DNA of 64,000 bases from CAYZPB01 sp964551195 (GCA_964551195.1 CAZKBI010000003.1:9974-73973); one strand, 5' to 3'; shown: positions 16,741-26,002, numbered from the stretch's first letter. Notes: generated by a model not told the origin, from the sequence alone. Made by a program: numbers and translations.

Positions 16741-17463
16741 ATGGCTGACGAAAAGAAACCAATTGAACGAAAATTTGTTGATGCTAGCACTGGTAAAAAG
16801 GCAAAAAACGTTGCTGCCGATGGCATTGATGGCAAAACGGCAAAGTCGCGTGCTAATGGTATGCGCATTGGTGCCCTTATTCTCTGGCTAGTCGCAATCG
16901 CAATTGAGGTCGCAGTAATTGCAATAATTAACGGTATTTTATATATTCCAATCGACCCATTAATTTCGATCATTGTCGGTATCGTACTCATTCTAACGCT
17001 TGTTGTTGCAGGTGCATTTCTTTGGAAGAAAGCAAATAAAATTGATCCTGCTTCAGAGAAAAATAAATTTAAATTCTATCTGTGGAATAACATGGGTGTA
17101 ATCGCTGCTGTGCTAGCTTTCTTCCCACTAGTTGTTTTACTATTAAGAGATAAGGACCTTAATAAGACAACCAAGAAAATCGCATCTGTTGTTGCTGCGA
17201 TTGCTTTAATTGCTGCTGTGGGGCTTTCAGTTGATTATAATCCAGTCTCTGCAGAGGATCTGGAGGCTCAGATTGAGGCCGCAGTTCTCAACAATGACGG
17301 TGTTGCTTACTGGACACAGTGGGGTAAATCCTACCACTTCGATCCTGACTGTCATACCTTATCAAGATCAAGTATTGTCTTTACAGGAACGATTGAAGAA
17401 GCAATTGATGCTAACCGTGATGACCCTTGTGATTTCTGTGCCGGCGGTGCCGATGAAAAATAA
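16741..17463 (+). CDS. Membrane protein with C-terminal His/Cys metal-binding-like module
   Basis: 240 residues, not a recognised family. The N-terminal 40 are polar and charged. Hydrophobic segments lie at about 41-65, 72-94, 117-135 and 148-163. The last 75 residues are probably extracytoplasmic and carry YHFDPDCHTL (Tyr198, His199, Cys204, His205) and, 23 residues on, DPCDFC (Cys230, Cys233). This Y-H-x4-C-x2-L ... PC-x2-C arrangement resembles a small module found at the ends of secreted and membrane proteins of Bacillota, where it probably binds a metal. The gene has its own promoter and terminator and interrupts the lon/clpX block on the opposite strand, so it looks like an insertion into the ancestral order. 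Function unknown. Confidence 0.7.
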   Translation: MADEKKPIERKFVDASTGKKAKNVAADGIDGKTAKSRANGMRIGALILWLVAIAIEVAVIAIINGILYIPIDPLISIIVGIVLILTLVVAGAFLWKKANKIDPASEKNKFKFYLWNNMGVIAAVLAFFPLVVLLLRDKDLNKTTKKIASVVAAIALIAAVGLSVDYNPVSAEDLEAQIEAAVLNNDGVAYWTQWGKSYHFDPDCHTLSRSSIVFTGTIEEAIDANRDDPCDFCAGGADEK

Positions 17464-17481
17464 CTTGAATAAATTAACCAT

Positions 17482-17521
17482 AAGTAATAGACCGTGGTTC
17501 ACTGAACCGCGGTCTTTTACT
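17482..17521. terminator. Bidirectional terminator between the 16741 gene and clpX
   Basis: GACCGTGGTTC (17490-17500) / GAACCGCGGTC (17504-17514), loop ACT, one mismatch, followed by TTTTACTT and preceded by AAGTAATA, so it serves both convergent genes. Confidence 0.85.
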
Positions 17522-17542
17522 TATTGATTATTTACGCTAATC

Positions 17543-18835
17543 TTAGGCGCTCACTTCGTCCTTTTCATCTTCTATTAGCTTACCCGAAATATTATATAGT
17601 AAGGGCCCTTTACTAGCTTTTACTGTGTCCGCTGTAATTATACACTTAGAAATATCTTCACGTGAAGGTAATTCGTACATTACATCAAGTAATGCAGTTT
17701 CAATAATCGAACGTAGACCACGAGCTCCTGTATTGCGTTTTATCGCTTCCTGCGCAACAACTTTAAGCGCTTCATCAGTAAACTCTAGTTCAACATGATC
17801 TAACTCAAATAGTTTTTTATATTGCTTTACTAAAGCATTTTTCGGTTGTGTTAAAATCGCAATTAAAGTCTTCTCATCTAAGTGCTTAAGGGTTGCAATT
17901 ACCGGAACGCGTCCAATAAATTCAGGAATTAACCCGAATTTCAACAAGTCCTCAGGCAGAACATGTGACAATACATCGTCTTCAAGTGCTGCAAGCTCAA
18001 ACGCAGTCTGCGCTTTTTCTACAATCGCACTGGTGCCAAACCCGATTATTTTTTTGCCGAGGCGGCGTTTAATAATAGTATCAATGCCATCAAAGGCACC
18101 ACCAACAATAAAGAGTACGTTTGTAGTATCTAGTTGGATAAAATCTTGATGCGGATGTTTACGTCCACCCTGTGGCGGTACGTTAGCAACCGTACCTTCA
18201 AGGATTCTCAGCAAGGCCTGCTGTACACCCTCACCAGAAACATCTCGCGTAATCGAAGGATTATCTGATTTGCGCGCAATTTTGTCAATCTCGTCAATAT
18301 AGATAATTCCCGTCTGCGCTCGTTCCACGTCATAATCAGCTGCTTGAAGTAGCTTTAGTAGAATATTCTCTACATCCTCGCCAACATAGCCTGCTTCCGT
18401 AAGTGAAGTTGCATCAGCAATCGCAAAAGGAACATCGAGAATCCGCGCCATGGTCTGTGCAAGTAATGTCTTACCACTACCTGTCGGACCGATAAGCATG
18501 ATATTACTTTTCTGCAACTCAATATCATCGCTCTGCTCATGAGAATTGACTCGTTTGTAGTGATTATAAACGGCAACTGACAATGTTTTTTTGGCTATTT
18601 CTTGGTCAATTACGTATTGATCAAGGTTCTCCCGAATCTCCTGTGGCTTCGGTAAAACCATGTTCTTCTTTTCAATCTCTGCCGCAAGTTCTTCTTCAAT
18701 AATGCTACTGCACATATCAATACAGCCGTCACAGATATAAGCATCTGGACCAGCTACAAGCGTACGCACTTGCTCCTGTGGTTTTCCACAGAATGAACAT
18801 TTTACTACTTTCATCTCGTCGCTAACTTCCAACAC
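17543..18835 (-). CDS. clpX: ClpX ATPase, specificity subunit of ClpXP protease
   Basis: 430 residues. N-terminal zinc-binding domain CSFCGKPQEQVR ... YICDGCIDMC (four Cys), then the AAA+ domain with Walker A LIGPTGSGKTLLAQTMA, Walker B IIYIDEIDKIA, and the IGF loop (KKIIGFGT) that docks on ClpP. It unfolds tagged proteins and feeds them to ClpP. The start is uncertain: GTG at 18835 gives the usual distance to the first Cys but lies directly on the GGGGG ribosome site; ATG at 18814 is the alternative. It follows tig by 4 nt. ClpP is not in the window. Confidence 0.96.
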   Translation of the reverse strand: MLEVSDEMKVVKCSFCGKPQEQVRTLVAGPDAYICDGCIDMCSSIIEEELAAEIEKKNMVLPKPQEIRENLDQYVIDQEIAKKTLSVAVYNHYKRVNSHEQSDDIELQKSNIMLIGPTGSGKTLLAQTMARILDVPFAIADATSLTEAGYVGEDVENILLKLLQAADYDVERAQTGIIYIDEIDKIARKSDNPSITRDVSGEGVQQALLRILEGTVANVPPQGGRKHPHQDFIQLDTTNVLFIVGGAFDGIDTIIKRRLGKKIIGFGTSAIVEKAQTAFELAALEDDVLSHVLPEDLLKFGLIPEFIGRVPVIATLKHLDEKTLIAILTQPKNALVKQYKKLFELDHVELEFTDEALKVVAQEAIKRNTGARGLRSIIETALLDVMYELPSREDISKCIITADTVKASKGPLLYNISGKLIEDEKDEVSA

Positions 18836-18839
18836 CCCC

Positions 18840-20129
18840 CTATTTGCTTTCAGCGACTAGTAGGTCTAAGGCTTTACGATATTTTAAATCAAATTCCATA
18901 TTTTCATAACCAGAACCACCTGCTAACAGAATTTCTTTAATCTCTGCCGGCTCTCTTTCATATATTGCAGCGATGCGAGCAATCTCCTCATCTACCTCTT
19001 CCTCAGTTACAGTAATCTCTTCAACTTTTACAATCTCTTCAAGAACTAGATCAGAGCGCACACGACGAGCTGCATCCTCACGGAATTGCGCCCGCATTGT
19101 TTCTTCATCTGAACCCATATACTGCATGTAAAGTTCTAATGTAAGACCTTGTTGCGATAGTTGCTGATCGAAATTACGTAGCATTTTATCAACTTCAAAA
19201 TCAACCATTGCTTCTGGAATCTCAACAGTCGCATTATCAGCCGCAAGTTTAAGAGCGGTATCCTTTAGATAAATTTCTTGCTCTTGCTCTGCTTCTTTTT
19301 CTAAACGCTCACGAATATCCGTCGTTAAAGCCTCTAAGCTATCAAAATCAATATCCTTAGCAAACTCATCATCAAGTTCTGGAAGTTGTTTACGCTTAAT
19401 CTCGTGTAGTTTAATCTTAAAGATTACCGCTTTACCCGCTAAATCTTCGCTATGATATTCTTCAGGAAAAGTAATATTAATATCACATTCCTCATCTTTT
19501 TTCATTCCAATTATCTGCTCTTCAAAGCCAGGAATAAATGAGCCTGAACCAATCACTAGTGGATGATTTTCGCCCTTTCCACCTTCAAAAGCAACTCCAT
19601 CAAGGAAACCTTCGAAATCAATTATCACAGTGTCGCCGTCTAGAACCTCGCCGTCCTCAAGTACGATAATATCAGCATGACGCTCACGCAGTGATTCCAG
19701 TTCCGCATCGATTGCACTATCTTTTACTGTGAAGTCCTTTTTCTCTATTTTGAGCCCCTTATATTTTCCTAGTTTTACCTCTGGCTTAACAGTAACCTTA
19801 GCTGTGAAAATAAAAGGCTTACCTAGCTCAAATTGTTCAATATCAACATCAGGACGGTCAACCGGTTCGATTCCTGTCTCATCAATTGCTTGCGAATAAG
19901 CATCTGGCAGAATATAGTCAATTGCATCACTATAAAGTGTCTCAACACCAAAGCGTGATTCGTAAATATTGCGTGGTACTTTGCCTTTACGAAATCCAGG
20001 AACTTCCACTGTTTTTACCGCTTTATTAAAGGCGTGGTCTAAACCCGCGTCTAATACTTCTTTATCCATTTCTACACGCAAGAGAACCTGGTTCTTCTCG
20101 CCCTCTATTTTTTTCCAAGTAGCTTTCAT
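18840..20129 (-). CDS. tig: Trigger factor
   Basis: 429 residues, normal length. Ribosome-bound chaperone and prolyl isomerase. The N-terminal ribosome-binding domain has the signature VPGFRKGKVPR (about 42-52). The FKBP-type PPIase domain lies at about 160-245 (GDTVIIDFEGFLDG, FIPGFEEQIIGM), and the rest is the helical chaperone domain. Start ATG follows AAGGAGGAGTTAATTA. It leads the tig-clpX operon from its own promoter just downstream of the tRNA-Arg terminator. Confidence 0.97.
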   Translation of the reverse strand: MKATWKKIEGEKNQVLLRVEMDKEVLDAGLDHAFNKAVKTVEVPGFRKGKVPRNIYESRFGVETLYSDAIDYILPDAYSQAIDETGIEPVDRPDVDIEQFELGKPFIFTAKVTVKPEVKLGKYKGLKIEKKDFTVKDSAIDAELESLRERHADIIVLEDGEVLDGDTVIIDFEGFLDGVAFEGGKGENHPLVIGSGSFIPGFEEQIIGMKKDEECDINITFPEEYHSEDLAGKAVIFKIKLHEIKRKQLPELDDEFAKDIDFDSLEALTTDIRERLEKEAEQEQEIYLKDTALKLAADNATVEIPEAMVDFEVDKMLRNFDQQLSQQGLTLELYMQYMGSDEETMRAQFREDAARRVRSDLVLEEIVKVEEITVTEEEVDEEIARIAAIYEREPAEIKEILLAGGSGYENMEFDLKYRKALDLLVAESK

Positions 20130-20184
20130 TAATTAACTCCTCCTTAAATTATCGTCCATGTAATATGCATCAATGTATCTATAA

Positions 20185-20212
20185 ATTATAACATACAGAA
20201 CACTCGTTTCAA
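20185..20212 (-). promoter_or_regulatory. tig promoter
   Basis: On the minus strand TTGAAA (20212-20207), 16-bp spacer, TATAAT (20190-20185), with TGT just before the -10. It lies about 55 nt upstream of the tig start. Confidence 0.7.
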
Positions 20213-20223
20213 GCATTGAAAAA

Positions 20224-20243
20224 CACCCCAAACTTTCAGGGTG
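20224..20243 (-). terminator. Terminator of tRNA-Arg
   Basis: Stem CACCC/GGGTG with a 10-nt loop, followed on the minus strand by TTTTTC. Confidence 0.65.
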
Positions 20244-20262
20244 CTATTAAAGTGTTAAAATA

Positions 20263-20339
20263 TGGCGTCTCAGGAGGGATTCGAACCCCCGGCCTACGGC
20301 TTAGAAGGCCGTTGCTCTATCCAGCTGAGCTACTGAGAC
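20263..20339 (-). tRNA. tRNA-Arg (anticodon TCT)
   Basis: 77 nt with encoded 3' CCA. Acceptor stem GTCTCAG / CTGAGAC with discriminator G; D-arm GCTC...GAGC; anticodon stem ACGGC/GCCGT with loop CTTCTAA, hence anticodon TCT reading AGA/AGG; T-arm GGGGG TTCGAAT CCCTC with one G-U pair. A strong promoter lies upstream and a terminator downstream, so it is a single-gene transcript. Confidence 0.96.
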
Positions 20340-20372
20340 AGGTTACACTTATAATTTATCAGAACACGAAAA

Positions 20373-20401
20373 ATTATAACATGTGAAATTTTTTAAGTCA
20401 A
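20373..20401 (-). promoter_or_regulatory. tRNA-Arg promoter
   Basis: TTGACT (20401-20396), 17-bp spacer, TATAAT (20378-20373) preceded by TGT: near-consensus with extended -10, giving a leader of roughly 27 nt before the tRNA. Confidence 0.8.
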
Positions 20402-20406
20402 CGCAT

Positions 20407-21000
20407 TTAACAATTAGCCATTATCGCAACCAGTTTTTTCAGGGCTGCAGCGCGATGACTAATGAGATTTTTCTCCTCTGCAGTTATTTCCGCCATCGTC
20501 AATCCGCGATCAGGCAATAGAAAAATTGGGTCATAACCGAATCCACCTGTTCCCGACTGCTCACTAGCAATCTCCCCTTCACAAAAGCCCTCTACCACTA
20601 CAATCGCCTCGCCGGGGACCGCAAAGGCGATTGCCGCCGTAAATCTAGCTGTTCGCTTAGCAGCGGGTAGATCACCTAACTCTGCTAAAAGTTTATCAAT
20701 ATTGCGCTGATCCGAGCGTGGTTCACCTGCGTAGCGCGCCGAATAGATTCCGGGCGCACCACCAAGCTGATCGACCACTAGCCCAGAGTCATCAGCGATT
20801 ACTGGTAGCTTCAGCGCCTGGCTGATTGTCTCTGCCTTTAGGATAGCATTTTCAATAAAACTGCTACCATCCTCAACAATCTCTGGTAACTCAGGGTAAT
20901 CTGCCAAGGAACGCAGAATAAAGCCCAGAGGCTCCAACATTAAAGCGAATTCCTTAAGTTTTCCCTGGTTGCTCGTTGCAATAATTAGTTGCTTACCCAT
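20407..21000 (-). CDS. rdgB: Non-canonical purine NTP pyrophosphatase (RdgB/HAM1)
   Basis: 197 residues. Hydrolyses dITP, ITP and XTP to the monophosphate to keep damaged purines out of nucleic acids. Family blocks: IIATSNQGKLKEF at the N-terminus, VIADDSGLVVDQLGGAPGIYSARYAG, and GFGYDPIFLLP, with SHRAAALKKL near the end. Its start overlaps the end of rph by 8 nt; murI, rph and rdgB form one operon, as in many Bacillota. Confidence 0.95.
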   Translation of the reverse strand: MGKQLIIATSNQGKLKEFALMLEPLGFILRSLADYPELPEIVEDGSSFIENAILKAETISQALKLPVIADDSGLVVDQLGGAPGIYSARYAGEPRSDQRNIDKLLAELGDLPAAKRTARFTAAIAFAVPGEAIVVVEGFCEGEIASEQSGTGGFGYDPIFLLPDRGLTMAEITAEEKNLISHRAAALKKLVAIMANC

Positions 21001-21709
21001 CTAATGACCCCTTCTGTAATGTGACAAGTTGCTCAATCCCCGCTTTTGCAAAAGCAAGCATTGTAGTAAGTTCATCTTGCGTGAAGTTCGCTTCCTCACC
21101 AGTTCCTTGAATCTCAACAAATTCTCCTGCCTCCGTCATCACAACATTCATATCAACGTCGGCCGTGCAATCCTCGGAATAATCGAGGTCGAGCATGGCT
21201 TCGCCTTCAACTATACCTACGCTTGTAGCAGCTACATAAGATTTAATTGGCAGTTCTCTAATTTTCTCCTCTATTAGCAGATAACGACAAGCATCAACCA
21301 ATGCAATAAAGGAACCGGTTATTGCCGCTGTCCTCGTACCACCATCAGCCTGAATAACGTCACAATCAATCCAGATCGTTCTTTCACCAAGTTTCTCTAG
21401 ATCGACTACCGAACGAAGTGCCCGGCCAATCAAACGCGAAATTTCTAAAGTCCGTCCACTTTGCTTACCTCTTGTTGCCTCGCGCTGTGTACGTGTCTGA
21501 GTCGCCCTAGGTAACATTGAGTATTCAGCAGTGATCCAGCCTCTTCCTTCCCCACGCAGAAAAACTGGCACACGTTCTTCAACTGTGGCACTACAAATAA
21601 TTCGCGTATCACCGAACTCAATTAGGACTGACCCCTCGGCATATTTCAGATAGTTTCTTTCGATCGTAATTACTCGAAGTTGATTATTTTCCCTTTGATT
21701 AGCTCTCAT
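20993..21709 (-). CDS. rph: Ribonuclease PH
   Basis: 238 residues. Phosphorolytic 3'-5' exoribonuclease that trims tRNA 3' ends. Family blocks: GSVLIEFGDTRIICSATVEE, GWITAEYSMLPRAT (with RATQTR following), EISRLIGRALRSVVDL, DCDVIQADGGTRTAAI and DLDYSEDCTADVDMNVV. It overlaps murI by 11 nt upstream and rdgB by 8 nt downstream, so all three are translationally coupled. Confidence 0.96.
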   Translation of the reverse strand: MRANQRENNQLRVITIERNYLKYAEGSVLIEFGDTRIICSATVEERVPVFLRGEGRGWITAEYSMLPRATQTRTQREATRGKQSGRTLEISRLIGRALRSVVDLEKLGERTIWIDCDVIQADGGTRTAAITGSFIALVDACRYLLIEEKIRELPIKSYVAATSVGIVEGEAMLDLDYSEDCTADVDMNVVMTEAGEFVEIQGTGEEANFTQDELTTMLAFAKAGIEQLVTLQKGSLDG

Positions 21710-22547
21710 TTAAATCTTCTCCTGTCTCAATAATTGCTGTTAGTTGAATATGTTCAACAACCAGTTCCTCGCCAAGCCACTTTTCGCCAATCTTTTTGAA
21801 AAGCTCTGGGTCACCAGTTGTGAAATACTTATTATTTGCGCCCTTCCCCTTAGCGCTATCTTCACTTAGCATTCCTAAGTCAGCCAGAATCGTAGCTAGC
21901 TGTTTTGCCGTCTCCTCGGCAGAACTAATCAATTTAATTTCCGGACCTAGCGCCGCCTGAATATACTGAGTAAGCAAAGGATAATGGGTACATCCCAGAA
22001 TCAAAGAATCAATCTGGTAGTCACTTAAAGGAGCTAACGCCTCCTCTACTATCTGTTGCTTTTCCTCATCGTTATAAATGTGCTCCTGCTCCGCCAAAGT
22101 AACCAAAGATGGACAAGCTAAGCCCATAACCTGATAGAGCGGATTAATTGACTTTAGAGCCTCCTGATAGGCACCACTATTAATTGTCCCAACAGTTCCA
22201 ATCACACCGATTATACCATTCTCTGATGCCTCGGCCGCGGCAATACTACCTGGTCGGATGACACCAATTACCGGTATCTTAACCTGCTCGCGTACTGCGG
22301 CAAGCGCATAGGCTGTTGCTGTATTACAAGCAATTACAATTGCTTTGACATCCTGTTTCATTAGAAAATCGACAATCTCAAAAGTAAATTGCTGCACCTC
22401 TGCAGCTGAGCGCGGGCCATATGGACAGCGTGCTGTGTCACCAACATAGATTAGTTGCTCCTTTGGCAACTGTTTGATAATCTCCTTAACGACGGTTAAC
22501 CCGCCTAAACCAGAATCTAGAATCCCGATCGGTTGATTTGTGTGCAT
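21699..22547 (-). CDS. murI: Glutamate racemase
   Basis: 282 residues. Makes D-glutamate for peptidoglycan. The N-terminus has IGILDSGLGGLTVVKE and YVGDTARCPYGPRS. The two catalytic cysteines are seen in VIACNTATAYAL and LILGCTHYPLL. First gene of the murI-rph-rdgB operon. The protein is slightly longer than usual at the C-terminus, ending in an acidic tail. Confidence 0.95.
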   Translation of the reverse strand: MHTNQPIGILDSGLGGLTVVKEIIKQLPKEQLIYVGDTARCPYGPRSAAEVQQFTFEIVDFLMKQDVKAIVIACNTATAYALAAVREQVKIPVIGVIRPGSIAAAEASENGIIGVIGTVGTINSGAYQEALKSINPLYQVMGLACPSLVTLAEQEHIYNDEEKQQIVEEALAPLSDYQIDSLILGCTHYPLLTQYIQAALGPEIKLISSAEETAKQLATILADLGMLSEDSAKGKGANNKYFTTGDPELFKKIGEKWLGEELVVEHIQLTAIIETGEDLNES

Positions 22548-22728
22548 AATTAAGTCTCCTTAAAATTTCTCATATTCTATTATATAATAAGAGTAACAGA
22601 TTTAATATTACAATATTAGTAATCGGCAGGTTGAGTTAAGAGCTTTATGCTGAAATTTATGTATGCTTATGGTATTATTTGTTGTAATATTCTCAATATT
22701 CGAAAGATTATTAAGGAGGGTGGTATAA

Positions 22729-23286
22729 ATGTTAGAGCAGGTACAAGCAATTGCAACTAGACTAAAAGAGCTGCGAGAAATCTCTGGCTTATCAATTGAA
22801 AAATTGGCTGCGCAACTAAAGATTGAGGCAGACAAATATGAAGAGTATGAAAGCGGCAAGGTAGATATACCAGTTAGTGCGCTTTATGCTGTTGGTAATT
22901 ACTTTGATGTTGAGCTAACTGCACTTCTGACAGGCGCAGATCCTAAACTCCACGACTATGCGCTAGTCCGCAAGGATAAAGGAATTTTTGTGAAAAGGCG
23001 TAAAAACTATAATTACCATAATCTTTCCTATAATTTTGCCAACAAGCAAATGGAAACTTTCCTGGTTACAATTGAACCAGATAAGGCTAATAAGGTGCTA
23101 GATTTCAACTCGCATCATGGGCAGGAATTCAACTATGTGCTTGAGGGTAATATGCGGTTAACGATTGATGGTAAAGAGTTAGTCCTTAACCCTGGTGATT
23201 CAATCTATTATAATGCCGAACTGCCGCATGCTATGGAGCCAATCAAGGACGAAAGAGTTGTTTTTTTGGCGATAATTGTCGATTAA
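22729..23286 (+). CDS. XRE-family transcriptional regulator with cupin domain
   Basis: 185 residues. N-terminal helix-turn-helix (about 5-65, LKELREISGLSIEKLAAQLK then YEEYESGK) and C-terminal cupin (about 110-180) with GQEFNYVLEGNMRLTIDGK and LNPGDSIYYNAELPHAM, giving a small-molecule pocket with possible metal ligands. Strong ribosome site AAGGAGGGTGGTATAA. It lies 98 nt upstream of an acyl-CoA synthetase gene in the same direction; this pairing is common in Clostridia and suggests it senses an acyl or organic acid ligand and controls the synthetase. Confidence 0.88.
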   Translation: MLEQVQAIATRLKELREISGLSIEKLAAQLKIEADKYEEYESGKVDIPVSALYAVGNYFDVELTALLTGADPKLHDYALVRKDKGIFVKRRKNYNYHNLSYNFANKQMETFLVTIEPDKANKVLDFNSHHGQEFNYVLEGNMRLTIDGKELVLNPGDSIYYNAELPHAMEPIKDERVVFLAIIVD

Positions 23287-23384
23287 ACAAAGCATTGTTG
23301 CAAGATTAAAATATATAATAAAGAATTTTGTCGCAAATAATTAATAGTAAATTATAATAGAAAAAAGAGAGTGAGGATAATATA

Positions 23385-25037
23385 ATGTATCGCAAATATG
23401 TGACTCAGGATTCCTTTGAATCTTATGAAGATTTCTATCAGAATTTTAAAATAAAAACGCCAAATAATTTCAACTTCGCCTTTGATGTTGTTGATGAAAT
23501 TGCTCAAACGACACCGGATAAGGTGGCGTTAGTCTGGTGCAATGATAAGGGTGATGAGAGAACCTTTACCTTTAAAGAAATACAGGAATATACAAATCGT
23601 ACAGCTAATCTTTTTACCAGCCTTGGTATCGTAAAAGGCGACGCTGTTATGCTGATTCTAAAACGCCATTATCAATTCTGGTTTAGCCTGCTAGCACTAC
23701 ATAAGATTGGTGCAATCTGTATTCCAGCAACCCATTTACTTACGACTAAAGACATCATCTACCGCGTTAATGCAGCAGATATTAAAATGATTGTTTCAGT
23801 AAATGAGGAGCGAGTAGTTGAGTCAATTGAATCTGCAGAAGTTGAGGCCAAATCTTTCCAGAAGGTCTTGGTTGGTGGCGAGCGAGCTGATTGGATTGAT
23901 TATGACACGGAGCTTGATCAAATGGCAACTCGATTTAAAAAGCCATGTGGTAATGCACTTACCAAAAACGAAGATATCTCACTAATTTATTTTACTTCTG
24001 GCACTACGGGAATGCCGAAGATGGTACAACATAATTTCCTCTATCCGCTTGGTCATATTGTAACAGCTAAATACTGGCAGGGGGTTACCGATGGTGGTCT
24101 GCATTTAACAGTGGCGGATACCGGTTGGGCTAAGGCAGCATGGGGTAAAATCTATGGGCAGTGGCTCTGTGGAAGCGCTATTTTTGTCTATGATTACGAT
24201 AAATTTGTTCCAACTGAATTATTAGAGATGGTAATCAAACACAAGGTTACTACCTTCTGTGCTCCGCCAACTATCTTCCGCTTCTTTATTCGCGAGGATT
24301 TAAAACAATATGATTTGAGTAATTTAACACATTTCTCAATTGCTGGCGAACCTCTTAATCCTGAAGTTTATAATCAATTCCTTGATGCAACAGGTTTTAA
24401 GCTAACTGAAGGCTATGGTCAGACTGAGACAACAGTAATTGTTGCATCATATCCTTGGCTTGAAGTTCGTCCAGGCTCGATGGGTAAACCATCGGCAGGC
24501 TACGAAATTGATATTATTAATGAATTTGGAGTTTCCTGCGATGTTGGGGAAGAGGGCGAAATTGTTGTATTAACAGATAATATTGTTCCTTTTGGGATTT
24601 TTGCTGGTTACTACCGCGACCCAGTGCTGACTAAGAGCGTCTGGTATAATAATGTTTATCATACAGGTGACGTTGCTTGGCGCGACGAAGACGGCTATTT
24701 CTGGTTCGTTGGCCGGACAGATGATGTGATTAAAAGTTCCGGTTATCGCATCGGGCCCTTTGAAGTTGAGAGTGCTTTAATTGAACATCCAGCTATACTT
24801 GAATGTGCTATAACCGCTGTTCCTGATGAGATTCGTGGCCAGATTGTTAAAGCTACAATTATCCTTGCTAAGGGCTACACTGCTAGCGATGAACTTAAAA
24901 AAGAACTTCAAGATCATGTTAAAAAGGTGACAGCGCCCTATAAATATCCGCGGATTATTGAGTTTGTTGATGAATTGCCGAAAACAATTAGCGGTAAAAT
25001 TCGCCGTGTTGAGATTAAGGCACGCGACTCACAATAG
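23385..25037 (+). CDS. AMP-forming acyl-CoA synthetase (acetyl/medium-chain type)
   Basis: 550 residues of the ANL superfamily. Activates a carboxylic acid as acyl-AMP and transfers it to CoA. P-loop YFTSGTTGMPKMVQHN, aromatic/Gly motif GYGQTE, hinge motif YHTGDVAWRDEDGYFWFVGRTDDVIKSSGYRIGP given in parts as TGDVAWRDEDG and GRTDDVIKSSGYRI, and catalytic Lys in PKTISGKIRR at the end. TADTGWAKAAWGK-like VADTGWAKAAWGKIYG resembles the medium-chain/acetyl group. Exact substrate is not deducible. Probably regulated by the XRE-cupin protein encoded upstream. Confidence 0.88.
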   Translation: MYRKYVTQDSFESYEDFYQNFKIKTPNNFNFAFDVVDEIAQTTPDKVALVWCNDKGDERTFTFKEIQEYTNRTANLFTSLGIVKGDAVMLILKRHYQFWFSLLALHKIGAICIPATHLLTTKDIIYRVNAADIKMIVSVNEERVVESIESAEVEAKSFQKVLVGGERADWIDYDTELDQMATRFKKPCGNALTKNEDISLIYFTSGTTGMPKMVQHNFLYPLGHIVTAKYWQGVTDGGLHLTVADTGWAKAAWGKIYGQWLCGSAIFVYDYDKFVPTELLEMVIKHKVTTFCAPPTIFRFFIREDLKQYDLSNLTHFSIAGEPLNPEVYNQFLDATGFKLTEGYGQTETTVIVASYPWLEVRPGSMGKPSAGYEIDIINEFGVSCDVGEEGEIVVLTDNIVPFGIFAGYYRDPVLTKSVWYNNVYHTGDVAWRDEDGYFWFVGRTDDVIKSSGYRIGPFEVESALIEHPAILECAITAVPDEIRGQIVKATIILAKGYTASDELKKELQDHVKKVTAPYKYPRIIEFVDELPKTISGKIRRVEIKARDSQ

Positions 25038-25069
25038 AAATGATTTAAGATTAGTTTTCAAAGGAAGCG

Positions 25070-26002
25070 TTGGATTTGCGACTTTTATTAGAAATTAAAA
25101 TATTACCGGAGTGGGACGGTTTAATGATTAAGGAATTACTATCTAATCATTTGAACTTCTCTCGTAAAAGCTTAAGCAAAATCAAACATGAGGGGGATAT
25201 CCAGCTTAATGGTATCTCTCTTTATGTTACCCGCCGCCTTGCCACAGATGATATATTGACACTCTATATACCTGAGGAGCACTCAGAGGCTGTTCCGCCA
25301 GAACCAGTCCCTGTCGATATTATCTGTGAGGATGAGGACATTGTCATAGTCAATAAACAGGCTGGCGTCGTCGTTCATCCAACGCGCAATTATCCCTCGG
25401 GAACGATTGCCAACGGCTTACAATACTATTGGCAGACAAAAGGCCAGCGCTTCCGCTTTCGTCCGGTTAACCGCCTTGACCGCGATACCTCAGGTCTGTT
25501 TATCGTCGCCAAAAACCAGTATTCTCACCATCGTTTGGCGCAGCAACTGGAAAATGGCCAGTTAAAAAGAATTTACCATGGGATTGTCCATGGTAAACTG
25601 CCTGCAACTTCTGGCATGATTGATGCACCGCTAATCCGTGATCCTGAGCATAGCGTGCGCAGAATTGTCGATTTTAATAATAGCGAGGCGAAAGCCTCAT
25701 TGACGCGCTATCGTGTTCTAAACGAGAGTGCTGATTTTTCACTTGTTGAGTTAGAGTTGCTTACTGGTAGAACACACCAGCTTCGGGCACATTTGGCTTG
25801 GTTAGGCGCCCCGCTGGTTGGCGATGATTTATATGGTGGCCATAACATCGCCATCCAGCGGCAGGCATTGCATGCCTGGGAGATTGCGTTCGCGCACCCA
25901 CGGGTGCCGGCGCCTGGCGCCGAGGAAGCGCGCCTAGAATTCCATGCTCCCTATCCACCTGACCTTGCGCGCTTCCGCGAGTGGCAATTTCCCGCGCCTT
26001 AA
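25070..26002 (+). CDS. RluA-family RNA pseudouridine synthase (RluD-like)
   Basis: 310 residues. S4-like N-terminal RNA-binding segment (about 18-80) and catalytic domain with the signature RPVNRLDRDTSGLFIVAKN containing the catalytic Asp, plus ELLTGRTHQLRAHLAWLGAPLVGDDLYGG given as LLTGRTHQLRAHLA and GDDLYGG. Start is TTG at 25070 after AAAGGAAGCG. The last 140 bases are clearly GC-richer than the rest and encode a Pro/Ala-rich end (HPRVPAPGAEEAR). The gene converges on uvrC and overlaps it by 4 nt at the stop codons. The rRNA target cannot be fixed from sequence. Confidence 0.9.
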   Translation: MDLRLLLEIKILPEWDGLMIKELLSNHLNFSRKSLSKIKHEGDIQLNGISLYVTRRLATDDILTLYIPEEHSEAVPPEPVPVDIICEDEDIVIVNKQAGVVVHPTRNYPSGTIANGLQYYWQTKGQRFRFRPVNRLDRDTSGLFIVAKNQYSHHRLAQQLENGQLKRIYHGIVHGKLPATSGMIDAPLIRDPEHSVRRIVDFNNSEAKASLTRYRVLNESADFSLVELELLTGRTHQLRAHLAWLGAPLVGDDLYGGHNIAIQRQALHAWEIAFAHPRVPAPGAEEARLEFHAPYPPDLARFREWQFPAP

